Part shown: positions 17,037 through 27,363 of the stretch, piece after piece | Position numbering within the stretch: the stretch's first letter is position 1 | Layout: each line of letters starts with the position of its first letter | Origin: Schaalia cardiffensis | GTDB taxonomy: Bacteria > Actinomycetota > Actinomycetes > Actinomycetales > Actinomycetaceae | Direction: 5' to 3' | Length of the DNA: 64,000 bases | Assembly: GCF_016405145.1 (NCBI RefSeq) | Contig: NZ_JAEKIA010000011.1 | Span: forward strand, 16,011 to 80,010 | Notes under the pieces: model-generated | The model's database searches: none | Seen by the model: the letters and a program-made list of their open reading frames with translations, nothing else | What the model was told of the DNA's origin: nothing | Program-made: the position numbers and the translations under genes

Positions 17037-18622
17037 CGTCCCTCTCGCTGCCGATCGTGCTCGTCGGTCTTCCCGGTGCCGGAAAGACGAAAGTCGGGCG
17101 CCTCGCCGCTCAATCCCTCGGTGTTGCGCATATCGACACGGACCGGCTCATCGAAGAAGAAGCGGGATGCTCGATCTCGACGATCTTCGCCCAAGAAGGC
17201 GAAGCGGGGTTCCGTGAGCGCGAGGCTCAGGCCGTGGAACGCGCCCTCAAGATGAAAGCGATCATCTCCTTGGGAGGCGGGGCCGTCACTTCGCCCAGGG
17301 TACGTGAACTCCTCAAGAACGTTGACGTCGTACGGATCGAAGTCGAACACGAAGAGCTCTTACGCAGGGTCACGAAGAAGAACCACCGTCCACTGCTGCG
17401 AGAGGACCCTGATGGGGTACTGCTCAGGCTGCGCGAGGAGCGCGAACCCTACTACCGGGAGGTTGAAACCGTGACACTGCCCTCCGATGATGGCCCCGCC
17501 CTGGAGGTCGCCGAACGCCTCCTCGGTCTCATTGACACGCACAGGAGCACGATCCACGTCAAAGGCAGCGCCCCCTACGATGTGCTCATCACACGGGGAA
17601 TCACCGCCGAAGCGATCCTGGAGGTCCTCCGCCCCCAGGCAACGAAGGTCCTCCTCGTTCACGCCTCCCCAGTGGAGGAGGCGGCACAGGAAATTGCTGA
17701 GGGCTTGCGCGCCCAAGGACTCGAAGTTCATCTTGCCTCCCACCCCGAGGGCGAGGCCGCGAAGAGCCTCAACGTCGTCGCGGGCCTGTGGGATCTGGCG
17801 GGACGGATCACACTCGGACGCGCGGACGCGCTTGTCGCGATCGGTGGTGGAGCAACCACCGACATGGCGGGCTTCGTCGCTGCGACCTGGCTTCGGGGCA
17901 TCGACCTCGTGACCGTGCCGACGACACTCTTGGCGATGGTGGATGCCGCAATCGGAGGCAAGACGGGGATCAATACGGCGGCGGGTAAGAATCTCGTCGG
18001 CTCCTTCCACCCTCCCAGGCGGGTCCTGTGCGATCTCGATTTCCTCTCAAGCCTTCCCGAGCGTGATTTTCGGGCCGGCATGGCTGAGGTTTTCAAATGC
18101 GGGTTCATCTGTGACGAGAAGATCCTCGCCATCGTTGAGGAAGCGGAGCCGGACACTCTGATCGACCCGACTTCACCTGAGCTTCGTGAACTCCTTGAAC
18201 GGGCGATCGGCGTCAAAGCGCGGGTCGTCTCCGAAGACCTCAAAGAATCCGGGCTGCGCGAGATCCTCAATTACGGGCACACTTTCGCTCACGCGATTGA
18301 ACGCTGCGAGGACTACACCTGGCGTCACGGCGAAGCGGTCGCCGTTGGCTGCGTTTTCGCCGCACACCTGGCGCAGCTGCGGGGGCTAGTCTCCCAAGAG
18401 GAGGTGGCGCGCCATATTCGCGTGTTGTCGAAAATGGGGCTTCCAACCTCCTACGAGGGCGCAACGCTCGGGGAATTGAAGGATGTGATCGCCTCCGATA
18501 AGAAGGCGCGTCAGGGGCGCATGAGGTTCATCCTCCTCAAAGGAATCGCCCGCCCTGAAGCCTTCCAGGTCGAGCCCTCTGAACTGGATGAGCCCGCAGA
18601 GAGGATCGGGATTCACTCATGA
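17033..18622 (+). CDS. aroKB: Fused shikimate kinase / 3-dehydroquinate synthase (AroKB)
   Basis: The 529-residue protein is bifunctional. Residues 1-170 are shikimate kinase: P-loop GLPGAGKT (12-19), shikimate-binding IDTDRLIEEEAG, ISLGGGAV and the lid arginine region RPLLRED. Residues about 175-525 are dehydroquinate synthase: NAD-binding IGGGATTDMAGFVAATWLRG, TTLLAMVDAAIGGKTGINT, and the zinc ligands in NYGHTFAHAIE and WRHGEAVAVG. The two enzymes catalyse shikimate steps 5 and 2. Separate genes are common in actinobacteria, so the fusion is a useful lineage marker. Confidence 0.95.
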   Translation: MTSLSLPIVLVGLPGAGKTKVGRLAAQSLGVAHIDTDRLIEEEAGCSISTIFAQEGEAGFREREAQAVERALKMKAIISLGGGAVTSPRVRELLKNVDVVRIEVEHEELLRRVTKKNHRPLLREDPDGVLLRLREEREPYYREVETVTLPSDDGPALEVAERLLGLIDTHRSTIHVKGSAPYDVLITRGITAEAILEVLRPQATKVLLVHASPVEEAAQEIAEGLRAQGLEVHLASHPEGEAAKSLNVVAGLWDLAGRITLGRADALVAIGGGATTDMAGFVAATWLRGIDLVTVPTTLLAMVDAAIGGKTGINTAAGKNLVGSFHPPRRVLCDLDFLSSLPERDFRAGMAEVFKCGFICDEKILAIVEEAEPDTLIDPTSPELRELLERAIGVKARVVSEDLKESGLREILNYGHTFAHAIERCEDYTWRHGEAVAVGCVFAAHLAQLRGLVSQEEVARHIRVLSKMGLPTSYEGATLGELKDVIASDKKARQGRMRFILLKGIARPEAFQVEPSELDEPAERIGIHS

Positions 18623-19149
18623 ACACGCCGCTCCTCGTGCTTGTCGGCGTGTCCGGCGCGGGCAAAACGAGCGTCGGGCGCCTCCTCGCCGACACACTCG
18701 GGGTCGACTTCCTTGAGGCCGATGACATCGTGGAGAACACCCTCGGTGCGCCCATTGCTGAGCTCGTGATCCGCAATGCGCCAGGGCTTGCCGAGGCCCG
18801 CAGGAATGCCGCACTGAGGGTTTTGACGAGCCCGGGGGCGGTGGTGACGCTGGGCGCCAGCCAGATCGAGGACGAGCAGACGCTGCGTGCCCTGCACGAT
18901 GCGAAAGCCCAGGGCACGAGAGTCGTCGAGCTGAGTGTCGAGATCAGCGAGCTCGCGAGACGTCAGGGATTGAACGCTCCACGTTCACTAGCTCTGGGTG
19001 CACCGAGGGCGCAGCTCGCCATGATGATGAAGACTCTTCGGGCCCGGTACCTGGATGTGGCGGATTCATCAGTACAAACCGGTGGCCGTGAGCCCCGGGA
19101 GATCGCGGAGTCGATTGTGCGGGAGTGTAGACTTACGGGCGATTCTTAA
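18619..19149 (+). CDS. Shikimate kinase-like P-loop protein (divergent AroK paralogue)
   Basis: The 176-residue protein has a good P-loop, GVSGAGKTS, and the SK-like segment VDFLEADDIVE. The shikimate-site landmarks are altered: the FRxxE loop reads APGLAEARRNA and the GGG loop reads VVTLGAS. It overlaps the aroKB stop by four bases (ATGA). It may phosphorylate another small alcohol (a gluconate kinase-like role) or be a regulatory remnant of an aroK duplication. Being next to a fused AroKB makes a second ordinary shikimate kinase unnecessary. Confidence 0.75.
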   Translation: MNTPLLVLVGVSGAGKTSVGRLLADTLGVDFLEADDIVENTLGAPIAELVIRNAPGLAEARRNAALRVLTSPGAVVTLGASQIEDEQTLRALHDAKAQGTRVVELSVEISELARRQGLNAPRSLALGAPRAQLAMMMKTLRARYLDVADSSVQTGGREPREIAESIVRECRLTGDS

Positions 19150-19173
19150 TCTCCCCGACAGTGAGGTACCCCT

Positions 19174-19737
19174 GTGGCAACGACGAATGATCTGAAGAAC
19201 GGCCTCGTGATGGTCATCGATGGCCAGCTCTGGCAGGTCGTCGAGTTCCAGCACGTCAAACCGGGCAAGGGCCCCGCGTTCGTGCGCACGAAGATCAAGA
19301 ACGTCCTTTCCGGTAAGACCGTCGACAAGACCTTCAACGCTGGCCTCAAGATCGAGACTGCGACCGTCGACCGCCGTGACATGACCTACCTGTACCAGGA
19401 CGGCACCGACTACGTCTTCATGGACCAGTCGACCTACGAGCAGATCAACGTGTCCGCTGAGACCGTCGGCGACGCGAAGAACTTCATGGTCGAGAACCAG
19501 GATGTCATCGTCTCCCTCCACGAGGGCACTGTCCTCTTCGTTGAACTTCCCGCCACCGTCGTCCTCGAGATCACCCACACCGAGCCGGGCCTGCAGGGCG
19601 ACCGCTCCTCGGCGGGCACGAAGCCCGCGACCCTCGAGACCGGCTACGAGATTCAGGTTCCCCTCTTCATGGAGGAAGGCACCCGCGTCAAGGTCGATAC
19701 TCGCGACGGCTCCTACTCCGGCCGCGTCACCGACTGA
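19174..19737 (+). CDS. efp: Elongation factor P
   Basis: The 187-residue protein shows the three-domain EF-P pattern. The loop that reaches the peptidyl-transferase centre reads KPGKGPAF with K32 at the tip. This palindromic PGKGP loop is the form reported to work without lysine modification in actinobacteria. GTG 19174 follows GTGAGGT. It relieves ribosome stalling at polyproline, and Pro-rich linkers occur in several window proteins. The stop shares one base with the nusB start. Confidence 0.96.
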   Translation: MATTNDLKNGLVMVIDGQLWQVVEFQHVKPGKGPAFVRTKIKNVLSGKTVDKTFNAGLKIETATVDRRDMTYLYQDGTDYVFMDQSTYEQINVSAETVGDAKNFMVENQDVIVSLHEGTVLFVELPATVVLEITHTEPGLQGDRSSAGTKPATLETGYEIQVPLFMEEGTRVKVDTRDGSYSGRVTD

Positions 19738-20411
19738 TGTCGCGCGCGTTCCGCTTCACCTCCCGCACGAAGGCCCGCAAACGCGCGGCCGACGTCGTTT
19801 TCGAAGCCGACCAGCGCGGCATGGGACGCGACTCGGAGGTCCTGCGCGACCTTTTGCGTCAGCGCCGCGTCATCACCGCCGCGGAAACCCCCCTTCCCGA
19901 GTACTCGATTCAGATCATCGAGGGCGTTGCGAATAACCTGCGACGCATCGACGATCTCATTGCCGCTCGCGCGAAGGTCTCGGGACTGGACCGCATTGCG
20001 GCCGTGGACCTTGCGGTCATGCGCGTCGCAGTGTGGGAGATGCTCGAAAACTCTGAGGATGTTTCTCCGATCATTGCGATCGATGAAGCGATTTCGATCG
20101 TGAAGTCCTTGTCAACGGATGCTGCGCCGAGCTTCGTCAATGCGGTCCTCGATGCGATCCGTAAGGATCTTGAGGCTCCGGCGTGGACGCGCCGCGAATC
20201 CTCAGTCGTTGAAGACGAGCCCGCGCTCGATTCTGAAGACGGGCCCGCGCTCGGCCTTGAGGACGAGGGCGAAGAGCCCACGGAAGAACACGACAACGCT
20301 GAAGACGCGCCACTATCACCCGAGCTTGCGGAACCTGGTGAGGAGGGGCCCGCAGACGAGCTCAGCGATGAGGAGCTTGCCGAGCTTGACGAACTCCTCG
20401 ACGAATACTGA
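19737..20411 (+). CDS. nusB: Transcription antitermination factor NusB with an acidic C-terminal tail
   Basis: Residues 1-150 match NusB: RTKARKRAADVVFEADQRG at the start and VSPIIAIDEAISIVKSLSTDAAPSFVNAVLDAI near the end of the fold. NusB with NusE supports rRNA antitermination. Residues about 155-224 form a long Glu/Asp/Pro-rich tail not present in compact NusB proteins. The gene follows efp with a one-base overlap and is followed by a strong hairpin, which ends the aroC-to-nusB unit. Confidence 0.94.
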   Translation: MSRAFRFTSRTKARKRAADVVFEADQRGMGRDSEVLRDLLRQRRVITAAETPLPEYSIQIIEGVANNLRRIDDLIAARAKVSGLDRIAAVDLAVMRVAVWEMLENSEDVSPIIAIDEAISIVKSLSTDAAPSFVNAVLDAIRKDLEAPAWTRRESSVVEDEPALDSEDGPALGLEDEGEEPTEEHDNAEDAPLSPELAEPGEEGPADELSDEELAELDELLDEY

Positions 20412-20418
20412 TCGACTC

Positions 20419-20465
20419 ACACGCCTGGGGCGGCCGACCATGAAGGTGGGCCGCCCTAAACGTGT
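20419..20465 (+). terminator. Long hairpin after nusB
   Basis: An outer stem ACACG/CGTGT (20419-20423 with 20461-20465) and an inner stem GGGCGGCC/GGCCGCCC (20428-20435 with 20449-20456) enclose a further ACC/GGT pair. No U-tract follows, but the position just after nusB fits termination. Confidence 0.65.
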
Positions 20466-20571
20466 CCCTGGGAGGGGATTGCCCAGGATGGATTGTGTTC
20501 CACGGGATGAACGTCTGGCTATTCCCACCTTGGGCCCGCTATCGTTGAGCGCGGAAGCATTCCTTTAAGGA

Positions 20572-20587
20572 CCGTCCAGAGAGGCGG
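20572..20587 (+). promoter_or_regulatory. PyrR-binding RNA loop next to the pyrR ribosome-binding site
   Basis: The RNA would read CCG-UCCAGAGAGG-CGG, a short stem with the loop sequence known as the PyrR recognition element (UCCAGAGAGG). The Shine-Dalgarno sequence GGAAGGAG begins two bases later, and ATG 20602 follows. UMP-loaded PyrR bound here should block ribosome access, as described for mycobacterial pyr leaders, rather than acting through a terminator; no terminator/antiterminator pair is seen. Confidence 0.75.
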
Positions 20588-20601
20588 GGAAGGAGATCCG
20601 C

Positions 20602-21171
20602 ATGGGATCAGTGCATTCATCCGACGAACGAGCTTTGAGAGGCAAAGAAGTCCTCGGAGCCGATGACGTGGCCAGATCCCTCACACGGATCGCCTTTGAA
20701 ATCATTGAACGCAATGGCGACACCGAGGAACTCGTCATCGCGGGAATCCCGACGCGCGGAGCTTTTCTCGCCAAGCGCCTCGTGGAAAGGATCAGCGAAG
20801 TCGGCGGCCTCACTGCGGAGTACGCGATCATCGATCCGACAATGTTCCGCGACGACTTGGCCGACAAACCACTGCGCACTCCCAAACCCACGCTCATTCC
20901 CCCTGCGGGAATCGACGGGCGTACCGTGATCCTCGTTGACGATGTTCTCTACACCGGACGCACCATCAAAGCAACCCTTGATGCTCTCAGCGGCATTGGA
21001 CGCCCCAGCCGCGTCCAGCTCGCCGTCCTCGTTGACCGCGGACACCGTGAACTGCCGATCCGCCCCGACTACGTCGGCAAGAACCTGCCGACCTCTCGCC
21101 AGGAGACTGTGACCATTCTCCTGAAGGAAAGCGACGGACGCGACGGCGTCCTGCTCGGAAAGGAGAATTGA
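20602..21171 (+). CDS. pyrR: Pyrimidine operon regulator PyrR / uracil phosphoribosyltransferase
   Basis: The 189-residue protein has the PRPP-binding motif [13 protein letters not shown] and the N-terminal helix with [11 protein letters not shown], as in PyrR. It binds the leader RNA in a UMP-dependent way and has some uracil phosphoribosyltransferase activity. It is the first gene of the pyr operon, and the candidate binding site lies in its own leader. Confidence 0.96.
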   Translation: MGSVHSSDERALRGKEVLGADDVARSLTRIAFEIIERNGDTEELVIAGIPTRGAFLAKRLVERISEVGGLTAEYAIIDPTMFRDDLADKPLRTPKPTLIPPAGIDGRTVILVDDVLYTGRTIKATLDALSGIGRPSRVQLAVLVDRGHRELPIRPDYVGKNLPTSRQETVTILLKESDGRDGVLLGKEN

Positions 21172-21172
21172 A

Positions 21173-22165
21173 ATGAGTCTCGATCACCTCATCTCCATCC
21201 GCGACCTCGAATACAGTGAGGCGCTCCTCCTCCTTGACACGGCCGAGCAGATGGCCGCAACCCAATCCCATCGAGTCAAGAAGCTCCCGACTCTGCACGG
21301 GCGGACGGTCGTCAACCTGTTCTTTGAGGATTCGACGCGCACCAGGATCTCCTTCGAGACCGCAGCCAAGCGCCTGTCCGCAGATGTCATCAACTTCTCC
21401 GCGAAGGGCTCCTCCCTGTCCAAAGGCGAGTCACTCAAAGACACGGCCCTGACCCTCCAAGCGATGGGTGCCGATGCTGTTGTCGTACGACACTCCTCCT
21501 CCGGGGCGGCACACCGCCTCGCTCACGCGGGGTGGATGGACTTGCCGGTCCTCAATGCCGGAGACGGTACGCACCAGCATCCCACTCAGGCGCTCCTCGA
21601 TGCGATGACCCTGCGCCGCCACTACAAGAGGGACCCGAGTTCGCCTGAAGTTGAGCCCCTCGCACCCGGCACTGACCTTGAAGGCGCCCGGGTTGTCATC
21701 GTCGGCGATGTCCTGCACTCGCGTGTTGCCCGCTCCAACGTTGACCTCCTGACGCTTCTGGGAGCGCAGGTCATCCTCGTTGCACCTCCGACCCTGCTGC
21801 CCGTCGGCATTGAGGGCTGGGCCTGCGACGTGGACTACGACCTCGACCACGCGCTCGCTTCAGAGCCCGATGCGGTCATGATGCTGCGCGTCCAACGTGA
21901 ACGCATGAGCGCCGCAGGCGGAGGATTCTTCCCCTCACCCGGTGAATACCACGCAGCCTACGGCCTCGACCGTCAGCGTTTCGAAAAGCTTGCCGAGAAA
22001 ACGATCGTCATGCATCCCGGCCCGATGAATCGAGGCCTGGAAATCAGCGCGGAAGCCGCAGACTCACCTCGTGCTGTCGTCGTCGAGCAAGTCTCGAACG
22101 GCGTCAGCGTTCGTATGGCCGCCCTCTACCTCCTGCTCGCACCCGAAGGACACTCTCATGACTGA
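21173..22165 (+). CDS. pyrB: Aspartate carbamoyltransferase catalytic subunit
   Basis: The 330-residue protein has the carbamoyl-phosphate motif FEDSTRTR (S54-R58 region) and [17 protein letters not shown]. It joins carbamoyl phosphate and aspartate. ATG 21173 lies one base after the pyrR stop with AAGGAG upstream. No pyrI regulatory subunit is present, so control is expected through PyrR. The stop overlaps pyrC by eight bases. Confidence 0.97.
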   Translation: MSLDHLISIRDLEYSEALLLLDTAEQMAATQSHRVKKLPTLHGRTVVNLFFEDSTRTRISFETAAKRLSADVINFSAKGSSLSKGESLKDTALTLQAMGADAVVVRHSSSGAAHRLAHAGWMDLPVLNAGDGTHQHPTQALLDAMTLRRHYKRDPSSPEVEPLAPGTDLEGARVVIVGDVLHSRVARSNVDLLTLLGAQVILVAPPTLLPVGIEGWACDVDYDLDHALASEPDAVMMLRVQRERMSAAGGGFFPSPGEYHAAYGLDRQRFEKLAEKTIVMHPGPMNRGLEISAEAADSPRAVVVEQVSNGVSVRMAALYLLLAPEGHSHD

Positions 22166-23477
22166 TTCGACTCGCACCTGGTTCATCTCCTCCGCTGATA
22201 TCCTCGGCGAGGGGCGTCACGACATCCTCGTCAAGGACGGCGTGATCGCCGCAATCGGAGATGAGGCCCGCGATGGGGCGAAGGATGCCCGCAGGGTTGA
22301 CGCCGATGGACTCATCGCCCTTCCCGGCCTCGTCGATATTCACACGCACCTGCGCCAACCCGGCCAAGAGGACGCCGAAACCATTGAAACAGGGACCCGA
22401 GCGGCAGCGGCGGGCGGCTACACCGCAGTTCACGCGATGGCGAACACTACCCCGGTTGCCGACACCGCTTCGGTCGTCGACCAGGTCTGGGAGATCGGCC
22501 GCGAATGCGGATGGGTGGAAGTCCGTCCCGTCGGAGCCGTCACCAAGGGCCTCAAAGGCGAACAGCTTTCCGCGATGGGCGCAATGGCGAACTCGCGCGC
22601 CAAAGTCCGTGTCTTCTCCGACGACGGCAAATGCGTCTCCGACCCGGTGCTCATGCGCCGCGCCCTCGAATACGTCAAGACCTTCGACGGTGTGGTCGCC
22701 CAGCATTCCCAAGACCCGCTCCTGACTGAGGGCGCCCAGATGAACGAGTCCCCGCTTTCGGGTGAACTCGGCCTGCCCGGTTGGCCCGCCGTCGCCGAAG
22801 AGGCGATTATCGCCCGCGATATTCTCCTCGCGAAGCACGTCGGCTCACGCGTGCACGTCTGCCACCTGTCGACCGCAGGATCAGTCGAGCTCATCCGCTG
22901 GGGCAAGAAAATGGGAGTGAAGGTCACCGCCGAAGCGACCCCGCACCACCTGTTCCTCACGGAGGAACTCGCTCGCTCCTACGATCCGCTCTACAAGGTC
23001 AACCCGCCCTTACGTACCGCCGAGGACGTGGAGGCGGTCCGTCAAGGCCTGGCCGATGGGACGATTGACGTCGTCGGCACGGACCATGCGCCCCACCCGC
23101 TCGAATCGAAGGACTGCGAATGGCAGGCCGGAGCTTTCGGCATGACCGGACTGGAGACTGCGCTGCCGATCCTCATTGAAACAATGGTGAACACGGGCCG
23201 CATGACCTGGGCGGATATTGCGCGCGTCCTGTCGACCACGCCAGCGAAGATCGGCCGCGTCTCAACGCAGGGGCAGGGCCTCGTCGTCGGTGCTCTTGCG
23301 AACATCACCCTCGTCGATCCTTCGGTGCGCCGCATCGTCGATCCGGCGACCCAGCAGAGCCGCTCTTCGAACTCACCGTATCGTGGAATGGAACTGCCCG
23401 GACAGGTGCTCTACACCTTCCACCGGGGCGAATCCACGGTCCTCGCGGGCGAGCTCATCTCCAAGGAGAACCGCTGA
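22158..23477 (+). CDS. pyrC: Dihydroorotase
   Basis: The 439-residue class I dihydroorotase carries the metal motif [10 protein letters not shown] (H62, H64), later metal ligands in AQHSQDP and HVCHLST, and the catalytic aspartate in GTDHAPHP. It cyclises carbamoyl aspartate to dihydroorotate. The start at ATG 22158 lies inside the end of pyrB, and the stop shares its last base with the carA start, so the three are tightly coupled. Confidence 0.97.
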   Translation: MTDSTRTWFISSADILGEGRHDILVKDGVIAAIGDEARDGAKDARRVDADGLIALPGLVDIHTHLRQPGQEDAETIETGTRAAAAGGYTAVHAMANTTPVADTASVVDQVWEIGRECGWVEVRPVGAVTKGLKGEQLSAMGAMANSRAKVRVFSDDGKCVSDPVLMRRALEYVKTFDGVVAQHSQDPLLTEGAQMNESPLSGELGLPGWPAVAEEAIIARDILLAKHVGSRVHVCHLSTAGSVELIRWGKKMGVKVTAEATPHHLFLTEELARSYDPLYKVNPPLRTAEDVEAVRQGLADGTIDVVGTDHAPHPLESKDCEWQAGAFGMTGLETALPILIETMVNTGRMTWADIARVLSTTPAKIGRVSTQGQGLVVGALANITLVDPSVRRIVDPATQQSRSSNSPYRGMELPGQVLYTFHRGESTVLAGELISKENR

Positions 23478-24067
23478 TGCCCGCTGTTGCACTTCTCGTC
23501 CTCGAGGACGGGAGCGTCCACCTCGGCGCCCCTTTCGGCGCCGAGGGGATCGCCCAGGGTCCCGCCGACTTCTGCGTGGAGATGAACGGCGAGCACAAGG
23601 CCCTCACCAGCTTGGATCATGCGGGTAAGATCCTCGTGATGACGAGCCCCCATGTGGGGATTTCCGGTTTCGACCCTGAGGCTGAGCCGACGAGGATCAC
23701 AGCCACGGGACTCGTCATCCGAGAGGGGGCCAGACCCGCCTCGTGGACCCGCAGGCGCGAACTCGTTGAAGAACTCAAAGATCAGGGCGTCGTGGGAATC
23801 AGTGGCATCGACACGAGGGCGGTGACGCATCGCCTGCGCGCAAATCCCTCAATGCGGGCCTTCATCGTTTCCGGGCGGGCTTTGCCCGCTTCGGCCCAGG
23901 TCCTTGTCGATAGGGGAGTGCGCCGCCTCTCATTGGACGATGCGGCAGCACAATTGTTCCCGCAGGGCGTGGAGGAAACGGGCGCGACGCCCCTTTTTGA
24001 CCGCTTCCTTTCGCATGTCACCTCCAGGTGGGCCGCGATTGCCGATTCTGAAGGAAGAAGCCTCTGA
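23477..24067 (+). CDS. carA: Carbamoyl-phosphate synthase small subunit, N-terminal domain only
   Basis: The 196-residue product matches the CarA N-terminal domain: [49 protein letters not shown] and [17 protein letters not shown]. The highly conserved GYQE region is changed ([16 protein letters not shown]). The C-terminal class I glutamine amidotransferase domain, with its Cys-His-Glu triad, is absent; typical CarA is about 360-400 residues. The reading frame is clean and ends at the carB start (TGATG overlap), so this looks like a stable shortened gene. The synthase may use free ammonia or borrow an amidotransferase. Confidence 0.88.
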   Translation: MPAVALLVLEDGSVHLGAPFGAEGIAQGPADFCVEMNGEHKALTSLDHAGKILVMTSPHVGISGFDPEAEPTRITATGLVIREGARPASWTRRRELVEELKDQGVVGISGIDTRAVTHRLRANPSMRAFIVSGRALPASAQVLVDRGVRRLSLDDAAAQLFPQGVEETGATPLFDRFLSHVTSRWAAIADSEGRSL

Positions 24068-27000
24068 TGCCCCGCAGAACAGACATCGAATCGATCCTCG
24101 TCATCGGTTCTGGGCCCATCGTCATCGGTCAGGCCTGCGAATTCGACTACTCGGGAACCCAGGCGTGCCGCGTCCTCAAATCCGAGGGCTACCGCGTGAT
24201 CCTCGTCAACTCCAATCCGGCGACGATCATGACCGACCCGGGAATGGCGGACGCGACCTACGTCGAGCCCCTGACCCTCGAGGTCATCACGTCGATCATC
24301 GACAAGGAGCGTCCTGACGCGCTGATCGCGAACCTGGGTGGGCAAACCGCGTTGAACGCGGCCGTTGAACTCGGCGAGGCCGGAGTCCTCGACAGTTACG
24401 GCGTCGAGCTGATCGGAGTGTCCCTCGAAGCGATCAAGTCAGGTGAGGACCGAGACGAATTCAAAGCCATTATTGAACGCTGCGGCGCCGAAGTGGCGCG
24501 CTCCTTCATTGCGCATAGCCTCAAGGAGTGCCACGAGGCGGCCCGTGAACTCGGCTACCCCCTCGTCGTGCGCCCCTCCTTCACCATGGGCGGCCTGGGC
24601 TCAGGATTCGCCCACACCCCTGAAGAGCTTGAACGCATCGCCGGGGAGGGCTTGGCGAACTCGATCACGAACGAGGTCCTCCTCGAGGAGTCCATTCTCG
24701 GCTGGAAAGAGATCGAGTACGAGGTCATGCGCGACAGCGCCGACACCTGCATTGCCGTGTGCTCGATCGACAATGTCGACCCTGTGGGCGTCCACACGGG
24801 AGACTCCGTGACCATTGCTCCCGCCTTGACGCTCAGCGAAGAACAGGCCTCGCAGCTGCGTGAACTGAGTTTCAAGATCATCCGCGAAGTCGGTGTGGAC
24901 ACGGGCGGCTGCAATATCCAATACGCACTCGACCCGAGCTCGGGGCGCGTCATCGTCATTGAAATGAATCCCAGGGTGTCGCGTTCTTCCGCATTGGCGT
25001 CGAAAGCGACGGGATTCCCGATCGCGAAGATCAGTGCGAAGCTCGCGATCGGCTACACCCTCGATGAGATCACGAATGACATCACGGGCAGGCCTGCCTC
25101 AAAGGATCCGAGCGTCGACTACGTCGTCGTGAAGGTCCCGCGTTTCACTTTTGAGAAGTTCCCGGGTGCCGACCCGAGGCTCACGACCTCAATGAAGGCC
25201 GTGGGTGAGGCGATGGCGATTGGCCGCACCTACACGGAAGCCCTGCAAAAGGCGTTGAGGTCGATCGACAAGCCGGTAGTCCAATTCCACTGGAACGAGC
25301 CCGCACCCACGCCGGAGGAGACCACGGCCCTCGTTGAAGCTGTGAAAGTGCCGACCGAGGCGCGCTTCGTGCAGATCCAACAGGCGATCAGAGGTGGAGC
25401 GAGCCTTGAAGAACTGCATGAGGCGACGAAGATCGACCCCTGGTTCCTTGACCAGATGTTCCTCCTCGACGAGGTCGCCCAGCGTCTGGAAGCCGCTCCG
25501 GCTCTGAACCGAGAGGTCCTCGAGGAGGCGAAGCGTCACGGGTTTTCCGACTCGCAGATCGCCACGATCCGTGGCCTGTCTGAGGAGACTGTGCGTGAAG
25601 TGCGCGGCGCCTTCGAAATTCACCCGGTCTTCAAAATGGTCGACACCTGTTCGGCCCGATTCGATGCGAGCACTCCTTACGCGTATTCCACCTACGAGGA
25701 GGAAAACGAGGTCCGTCCTCGCCAGCGTGAGGCCGTCATCATTTTGGGCGCGGGCCCGAACCGGATCGGCCAGGGCATCGAGTTCGACTACTCCTGTGTC
25801 CACGCCGCGATGGCCTTGCGCAGTCGTTTCGACACGATCATGGTCAATTGCAACCCGGAGACCGTGTCCACGGACTACGACATTTCAGACCGCCTCTACT
25901 TTGAGCCCCTCACTCTTGAAGATGTGCTTGAGATCTACCGCGCGGAGTTGGCCGCAGGTCCGATCCGTGGCGTCATCGTCCAACTCGGCGGCCAGACCCC
26001 GCTTTCTCTTGCGGAGGGTCTGAAGAAGGCGGGTGTGCCGATCCTGGGGACGAGCCCGGAGTCGATCGAATTAGCTGAAGACCGTGAGGAGTTCGGCAAG
26101 ATTCTCGACCAGGCCGCTTGCCCCGCGCCGGCGCACGATGTCGCTCATTCGGTGGCGCAGGTCCACGAGGTCGCAGAAAGGGTTGGTTTCCCGGTCCTCG
26201 TGCGCCCGAGCTTCGTTTTGGGCGGACAGGGCATGGCGATCATTAATGACACTGCGGCCCTGTCCGACTATCTTGACCGGCCCGATATTGATCAGCTCTT
26301 CGAACGCGGCCCGCTGCTCATTGATCGTTTCCTCGATGCCGCAACCGAGATCGACGTCGACGCCCTGTACGACGGCGAGGAACTTTTCCTCGGAGCGATC
26401 ATGGAGCACATTGAGGAGGCCGGGATCCACTCAGGCGACTCGGCGTGCGTCCTGCCTCCGATGACCCTTTCCTCACGTCAACTCGAAAGGATCGCCGCTT
26501 CAACGGAGCAGATCGCCCGAGGTGTTGGCGTGCGGGGCCTGGTCAATATCCAGTTCGCCCTGCTTTCCGACACCCTCTACGTCATTGAAGCGAACCCGAG
26601 AGCCTCACGAACGGTTCCTTTCGCGTCGAAGGCGAGTGGCGTCGCCCTCGCGAAGGCTGCGGCACTCATCCAGGTGGGCGAATCGATCGCATCCTTGCGC
26701 GAGGAGGGGATCTTGCCCGCCCAGGATGCGCGTTTCATTGACGAGGGCGGGTCCATCGCCTTGAAGGAGGCTGTGCTTCCCTTCCGTCGATTCCGCCGCG
26801 AGGATGGTTCCGTGGTCGATACGATCCTCGGGCCTGAGATGCGTTCCACCGGTGAAGTGATGGGCATTGACCGGGATTTCCCGAGGGCTTTCGCGAAGTC
26901 CCAGTCGAGTGCTTGTGGTGAACTGCCGACTGAAGGAACGGTCTTCATTTCCATTGCGGATTCGGATAAGCGGGCGATTGTGTTCCCAGCGGCCCGGATG

Positions 27001-27363
27001 CGTGAGCTCGGTTTCACGATTCTCGCGACCGCGGGAACGGCTTCGGTGCTGCGGCGTAATGGCATTGAGGCGACTGTTGTTCGTAAGAGCTCGACTGGGC
27101 GGGGCCCCAATGGGGAGCCGACGGTTGTTGATCTCATCAATGACGGCCTGATTGATCTCATTGTCAACACGCCGCAGAAGTCTTCGAATCGTCATGACGG
27201 CTATCAGATCCGCACGGCCGCTGCGGCGAATGATCGGACGATTATCACGACCCTGCAGGCCTTCAACGCGGTGGTCCAGGCGATTGAGGCTCGTCTTTGT
27301 GGGGCGTTTAGTGTGCGTTCACTCCAGGAGTGGGATGCCGTGCGCAAGGAGGAAATGAGATGA
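24067..27363 (+). CDS. carB: Carbamoyl-phosphate synthase large subunit
   Basis: The 1098-residue protein is full length, with two ATP-grasp halves. The first starts [28 protein letters not shown] and the second [21 protein letters not shown]. The C-terminal MGS-like allosteric domain begins near residue 950 ([16 protein letters not shown]) and ends by [11 protein letters not shown]. It forms carbamoyl phosphate from bicarbonate, ammonia and 2 ATP. All catalytic regions look intact despite the shortened CarA partner. Confidence 0.97.
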   Translation: MPRRTDIESILVIGSGPIVIGQACEFDYSGTQACRVLKSEGYRVILVNSNPATIMTDPGMADATYVEPLTLEVITSIIDKERPDALIANLGGQTALNAAVELGEAGVLDSYGVELIGVSLEAIKSGEDRDEFKAIIERCGAEVARSFIAHSLKECHEAARELGYPLVVRPSFTMGGLGSGFAHTPEELERIAGEGLANSITNEVLLEESILGWKEIEYEVMRDSADTCIAVCSIDNVDPVGVHTGDSVTIAPALTLSEEQASQLRELSFKIIREVGVDTGGCNIQYALDPSSGRVIVIEMNPRVSRSSALASKATGFPIAKISAKLAIGYTLDEITNDITGRPASKDPSVDYVVVKVPRFTFEKFPGADPRLTTSMKAVGEAMAIGRTYTEALQKALRSIDKPVVQFHWNEPAPTPEETTALVEAVKVPTEARFVQIQQAIRGGASLEELHEATKIDPWFLDQMFLLDEVAQRLEAAPALNREVLEEAKRHGFSDSQIATIRGLSEETVREVRGAFEIHPVFKMVDTCSARFDASTPYAYSTYEEENEVRPRQREAVIILGAGPNRIGQGIEFDYSCVHAAMALRSRFDTIMVNCNPETVSTDYDISDRLYFEPLTLEDVLEIYRAELAAGPIRGVIVQLGGQTPLSLAEGLKKAGVPILGTSPESIELAEDREEFGKILDQAACPAPAHDVAHSVAQVHEVAERVGFPVLVRPSFVLGGQGMAIINDTAALSDYLDRPDIDQLFERGPLLIDRFLDAATEIDVDALYDGEELFLGAIMEHIEEAGIHSGDSACVLPPMTLSSRQLERIAASTEQIARGVGVRGLVNIQFALLSDTLYVIEANPRASRTVPFASKASGVALAKAAALIQVGESIASLREEGILPAQDARFIDEGGSIALKEAVLPFRRFRREDGSVVDTILGPEMRSTGEVMGIDRDFPRAFAKSQSSACGELPTEGTVFISIADSDKRAIVFPAARMRELGFTILATAGTASVLRRNGIEATVVRKSSTGRGPNGEPTVVDLINDGLIDLIVNTPQKSSNRHDGYQIRTAAAANDRTIITTLQAFNAVVQAIEARLCGAFSVRSLQEWDAVRKEEMR

